Shown piece by piece: positions 40,701-46,700 of a stretch of DNA of 64,000 bases. Every line of letters begins with the position of its first letter. Within the stretch, counting starts at the first letter, position 1. The stretch is taken from the NCBI GenBank assembly GCA_037693485.1, contig CM075344.1:36395501-36459500 (forward strand), given 5' to 3'. A program made the translations under genes and the position numbers. This DNA comes from Kitagawia praeruptora. Its lineage: Eukaryota > Streptophyta > Magnoliopsida > Apiales > Apiaceae. Under the pieces are notes generated by a model. It did no database searches. It saw only the letters and a program-made list of their open reading frames with translations, and was not told where the DNA came from.

Positions 40701-43700
40701 TTCAATTGCTATAGACATATAGGGACTACACATATTTGGTGACTACTTGACTTCTATCAATTGTGGATGATCAGTAGGATGGTATATGCACAACGAAAGT
40801 TGGTATGTATCAGTTTAGTGCATCTAATCAGTAATCAACTCGGTCACATGCTAGGCTAAAGGGCATAAGATTCTAGATGAAGTAGTAATTGAAGTTGAAA
40901 TCCCATGTTTGTTTATTATAAGGTTTAAGTAAGTTATTTTCTCGTAATTGGCTTAGTAGGTAATCAATCATTAGTTAAATCAAACCAATATTGTGATTGT
41001 CTTAGCAGTGAGTGTAAATCATTAGCTGGTGCATAAGTGAACATAACGAACAATTTGAGTCTCTGTGGGAACGAATCTTATTTACTCTATATTACTTGTT
41101 GACCACGTTCTCTTGCGTGAATAAGTGCGAACATAAACCCTAGATGATCATGTGGTGTTTCTCATATCGTTATATATTTAATTCGTAATTCGCTTCGCGT
41201 TCGCTTTATCGCTTAATCTCGTTATAAAGTTCTAGCGATTTCCAAAACGCTTATCATTCTAACTCGAGGATTTTCATTCTAATTTCTCAAATCATAATTA
41301 AATAAAACCCTTAATTCCTTGACATAATAAATCTCTTATCTACTAGCACATGGTTGCCCCTTGGCCCTCTGCTTGATTCTGTTGTCCGGTTATTGCTCAA
41401 TTCGTTGATCGTTCGAGGGAATAACTCATTCGTTTCTAACTAGGGTTTTACCGAAAACCTTCTTAATAATCCTAATACTATTCTTCATCATTCTTAATAC
41501 TTCTCGAATTTAAATACCTTAAATCCCTTAATTAAATCCTTAAGTTTGGCAGTGTCCAGGGAATTCTCGGAGAAAATGAAAGTGCTCTGTTTCTGAATCC
41601 GACAGCTTTTACATACACTTATTTTCCTCCTGGATCACTAATACGAACTCAGAAATCCATTCCGAATACCGGGTATAACATTATTATAATAATATTCCAA
41701 ATTCCACCAAAATCACTATTCATCACTTATTTTTATTTAATTCCTATAATTAGGAAAATGAACCTGGTTCACCTTCGAGTGTTCCTTAACCTTTTTACGG
41801 AACCGCTGGGCTTAATAGATATTGATTTGGATGACATGAGGGTATCTATTTCTCTCTAGGGAATCTTATCTTAACTTTCTAGGAGATAGATTATTCTAAT
41901 CTAAGTTATCACCCAATAGCATCCTTCAGGCCATATAACCTTGGAATATATATCCTTTCATTATTCATTCTTTAAAGCCAGTATTACATTGTAGTTGTAA
42001 CCACTGTTTACTCTTACATCAATACATAATAAAAGTTTTAATTCTACCCAAAAATCTGGGTTCTTACAGTTTATGGAGAATGGCATAAGGCGTCTGTTTC
42101 TTTTAAAGAAAGACGTGAGAAGCTGAACAGTCACTTGGAAGTATTAATGAAGTCAGATGCTAATTATTGTGTGTGACTGTATTTCTTGTTTTCAAGAAAT
42201 ATTGAATATATCTAACCAATTGATTTTTGTTCAGATTAATTGTTTATTTCTTTTTCAGATAAAAGAAAAATGCCACGTGGAAACTCCATATTAAGTCTCT
42301 GGAATCAGGATGATGTTGATCAGGATTTCATGTGTGATCATCAGGATTTGAGAATGATTATCACATTGTATTTTGTGATTATTTTGATGAGAGGTCAACA
42401 GGAAAAGGAAACTGATCAGTATTTAATATTTATACCCTGATTTATTTCATGAAAATCAATTTTGGATTTTATTTTCCAAAAATCGTGGGTAACCGCACTT
42501 TTCAGGGACTGACACCTGTCAATCTACGTGTCAACGTGAGATAGTGGTCTGAAAGATTTGTGAAATATATTTGTTTTGAAACTCTAATCGTGTAATTGCT
42601 TTCTCTAATTTTACATTCTCTAAAGCAAAAACCACTCTTGAGTTTTCAAAATCACTAATCCATTTCAAGAATTTTTCAAGTTCTTTTCAGATCAAAAATG
42701 TCAGCTCAGAGAAGATTACCTAAATCAGTAGCCTTCAAGTTTGGTGACTTCGATTTTATGACAAACAATCATGTAGCAGCTATCACCAACAAGGAAGGAG
42801 TGTCATCTGATTTTCATCCAATCATGGACTTTCTGGCATATGGACCATTAAGTTATGCATTGACAGCATCTCCACAAATTAATCTAGCAGCTGTTTCACA
42901 AGCTTGGGAGAATGCTGAGGTAATTGATTCTACTCAGAGTCAATCAGGTAAGATTGTTCTACATTTACGACAAGATTCATTTGACATTACTGAATCTGTT
43001 GTTAATTCAGTACTTTGCTTACCTGTTACTGATAGTTATGCAAGTGAACCATCTGATGATAATATAAGAACTATGTTGTCTGAATTAGGTTATAGTGGAC
43101 CTCTAGACAACATGAGCCAGTTGAATAGGTCTTTTCTTAGAAAGGAATGGTCTTTTTATTTTGATCAAATTGCTAAATGTTTTACTGGTAAATGTAGTTC
43201 TTTTCAGCAAATTACTTCTGTTACATCATATATTGCTTATAGTTTGCTTTCTGACAGAGTAATTAACATTGGTCATATCATCTTAAGTCAGATGAGTATT
43301 AAACTTGGGTTAAGAGATCAAAACAGGAAAATGGTTTATTATCATAGATTTATGCAAATGTTTATTAACCATTTTATTCCTGATGTTGAAGCTAGATTTG
43401 GTAGGGAACATTGTATTTCTTCTTATGAACAGCAAAAGAGAATTTTCTCTGACATTACAAAGAAGGACAATGAAAAGAATCTAGATGAAATACCTGCAAT
43501 TCATTATCCACATCATTTTCAGGTAATTCTTAAAACTCATCTACCTACTCTCTACAATTCTTCTTTCTTTTGTGGTGAAATGGCTCAGGAATCTCAATTG
43601 AAGGAGAACCCACCTGTGTCTACCCAAGTAGCCCAAAACATTATAGTCTCTGAAACAATTCAAGAACCAAATTTTGATCCACAGCCTATTGTTTCAAAGA

Positions 43701-46700
43701 AACCAACCTCTGGTGTTTCTCAAAAGACATTAGTTGTAAGGAAGAGAAGATTTGTTGTGTCAAGTAGTAGTAATTCTAGTGAAGATGATGATGATTTAAC
43801 TCTTGCTGAGAGAGTAGAATTGAAGGCTGCAATTCAACTTTCTCTGTTAGCACAAAGAGATGAAAAACCTAGCCACAGCCAGACTGCAGTCTCCCAAAAG
43901 GCTATAGTTCTTAAAAAGGGAAAACAGTTACTGGATACTGTCTCTCAAAAGACTGTGTCTATTGAACAAAGATCTCATCCCAAGATCACTTCTGTGTCTA
44001 CACCTCTTGAGTCTTCTCAGGATAAATCTTTTGCTCACTATACCAGGAGAACAAGGAGAAAGATTCAATTGTCACCTACACACACGGAGTCTAGTCCAAC
44101 TAACATTATGCAGGTTTCTACACATCAAGCTACATCTATGTCAGTATTTGACCATAGAGATCTGGATATTGATTCTTCATTGGAAATTACATTATCATAC
44201 AGACTGGCTATGGGACTAATTTCTCTCAAAGTGAAGTTGTCAAGGCCTGTTCTAGATTTTTTGGTTGAAAGAGTACCAAAACTTTTATTTCCAGATGAAT
44301 ATGGACTTCTACATCAAAGACTTGACTTAATGAAGATGTATTTCTATGTATCTGTCAGAAGACAATTAGTCAAGAAATTTGGACTCTCGAAGCATGTTGC
44401 ACTTTAATCACTTCATGCATATTTATTTGACAAGGATGTCATTATTGAAGATGCTTTAGCTCAAGGTGAACAACTGGAGGAAGTAGATAGAGAGAAGCAG
44501 TCAACAGAAGATACTATTGTACCAGTTGTGAATAGTAGGAAAGATCAGATCACAGTCACTGCAACACAAGAACCATCTAGTCAGAGGTTGGATGACTCAG
44601 GAGCTGTGATAGCTGATGTTGAAAGGACTTCTGTGATGACTGAGAATGCAAGTGAGATACCCTATGATATGGGAGGAATGACTTTGGTTGATTTTTCTGA
44701 AGATCAAACAAATTTTGTTCAGTCAGAGTCTATCCACCTTGAGGGTGAGTCTCAACAAACAACACTTAAAGACGGTGATGTACTAACTATGGTGTCTAAT
44801 GAAGTATTACTGAAGACATCAGAGTCTAGTAAAGAACCTGAAAGTGGTATACTGGAGCCTGTAGTCTCTGGAAGGAAAGAAGATGATTGTAAGGGTTCAG
44901 AGATTATAGCAGCTCACTCCTTGGAGAAAACCTCAAGCCCCTTGCGAAATGAGGAACCCTCTCTCCATGTGAGTTCAGGTATAAAAACTCCTTCTAGCCC
45001 CTATTTTTCTGTAGGTCATGAGAGCACTTATCCAAATTTGAGTGATACACTTGAAAAGATGGACTTAGATCCACAAACAGAGAGGCTGGCTCCTGACCAG
45101 GCAAAAGGTGAGGTAGAAAGAGTGTTGACTTTAGTAAGTCAAAGTGAGAATGAGGGTATGGATGATCAACTCCATAGTGAGGGAGAGAAAATTAGGAAAC
45201 CATCATTTGATTTCTGGGATCAAGTTTTTCCTGAATCTTGGTCTGAAAATTTGGGTATGGATGCTGGTACTTATTCATTCATCAAAATGTATCAGAAGAA
45301 TGATCTAGCACATCACAATGCAAAGCCAGAAGTTAAAGCTCAGAAGCAAAAGGAGAGGCTTGCAGGAATCATTAACAGAAGAGGTGCCAGGATAAAGCAA
45401 TCTCTTGATACATATGTACCAGATGAAGTTCCTAATGATCCTAGTGTTCCTTTGTATGTACTTCCAATATCAGCTAGAATTGAGACATCTACAGTCTCTG
45501 ATCACTCTAAGGAGGAGTCAGGATTTGAAGATGTTAGTATACAGAATACTGGTGAAGGAGATGATGATCATGTTTTAGTTCCAGATCAGAAAGATGAAGA
45601 TGTTGATACTTCTAATCAGGTTTTATTACTTGAATATCATACAACTCAAGCAACTTCTTCTACAAGACTTGAAGCACTTCCAACATTGAAGTTCATTCTG
45701 ATGTTTTGAAAGATATTCAGAATTCTCAAACTGCTATGCAAACAAGACTTCAATCACTTGAAGATAACCAAGTCACAATTATGGAAAATCAAGCAGTTCT
45801 GATGAATATCATTTGTTCTGTTTCTGAATCTCTTGGAATTAATGTTGCTGATGTCAAAAAGGGGGAGATAAAAACAATTCAAAGACAACAACAACAACAC
45901 CAACAGACTGGGGGAGATAAAGCTGGGGGAGATAAAGAGCAGACAAAGGGAAGTAAAAAGAAGAACCAGGAGTGACAGTGGTGAATCTCAGCTAGGAAGT
46001 GGTAAAGGAAGAGCAGCATTAATAGTTAAAATTCTTTCTTCTAAGTACTAGATAAATGTCTACATCTGGGAAGGAGGTACTTAACTTCATAATTCTACAT
46101 TCATAAATTCTATTCTGGTTGTATTGTTATATGTTTTGACATCCACAACTTAGATTTATGCTTCAGATTTTAAAGCATAAATAGGGGGAGATTGTTAGAA
46201 ATAATTTATAAGTTGTGATGTTAAGAATAGAATTTACACATTATACTTCTTGTAATCCTGATCTTATAAAGGATTTAGCACTTTATATAGGATTTATGTG
46301 TAAGACAGTTATTTGTACAGTTTAGTCAGGAATGAACAGTGTATCGGAGACTACATGTCAGGAACAAAGAGCAAATCCTGATGACAGTCTAATACTGATG
46401 ATGATCAGATACTGATGCAAGATGAAATCCTGATATCAGTTTTGTTACTGATGATGTCATTATGGATGCTACAGAAACTGGCAAGTGCTATAAAACAGGA
46501 TCGTTGTTTGAAGAACAAGCAAGAAGATATTATGATGGAAAGAGTTTTCTATTGATGGAAACTATCGACTAGAAGGCAGAACATTGTCATGTATAGATTA
46601 TATCTTTCTGTTATTAGTTGATAGGTAGCATTATAAATACTCTCTCAATATCATTGTAAAGAGCTTGTGTTGTGAGTTCGTGTGCGTAGCTCTGTATAAG

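Larger units (their letters stand above)
34237..41133 (+). mobile_element. Element C: small non-autonomous Athila-like Ty3/gypsy element
   Basis: Flanked by TAAAC (34232-34236 and 41134-41138). LTRs of 1,478 bp each begin TGATAAGTGG and end GTGCGAACA, and I saw no difference between them. The tRNA-Asp primer site is typical of Athila/Tat elements. The 3.9-kb interior holds one gag-like ORF, a long non-coding part with simple repeats, and three AAGTTTGGGGG tracts. No protease, RT or integrase is present, so it must use another element's enzymes. It is the youngest layer of the nest. Confidence 0.85.
19822..42068 (-). mobile_element. Element B: Ty3/gypsy-type, minus strand, 5.2-kb LTRs, decayed interior
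   Basis: Flanked by GTTTA (19817-19821 and 42069-42073). On the minus strand the LTR starts TGTAAGAACC and ends GGGGGTGTTACA. The interior (25037-29951) has a polypurine tract next to the left LTR and a tRNA-iMet primer site next to the right LTR, fixing minus orientation. The right LTR is interrupted by element C. Both LTRs are 5,215 bp once C is removed, with at least six substitutions between them. The interior is about 4.9 kb, too short and too broken to encode a polyprotein, so it must have moved with borrowed proteins. Lineage within gypsy not determined. Confidence 0.85.
29952..42068 (-). repeat. Element B right LTR (5' LTR), interrupted by element C
   Basis: LTR segments 29952-34236 and 41139-42068 join to exactly 5,215 bp after removing C and one copy of its TAAAC duplication. 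Includes the second copy of the palindromic minisatellite (31400-32180). Confidence 0.9.
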
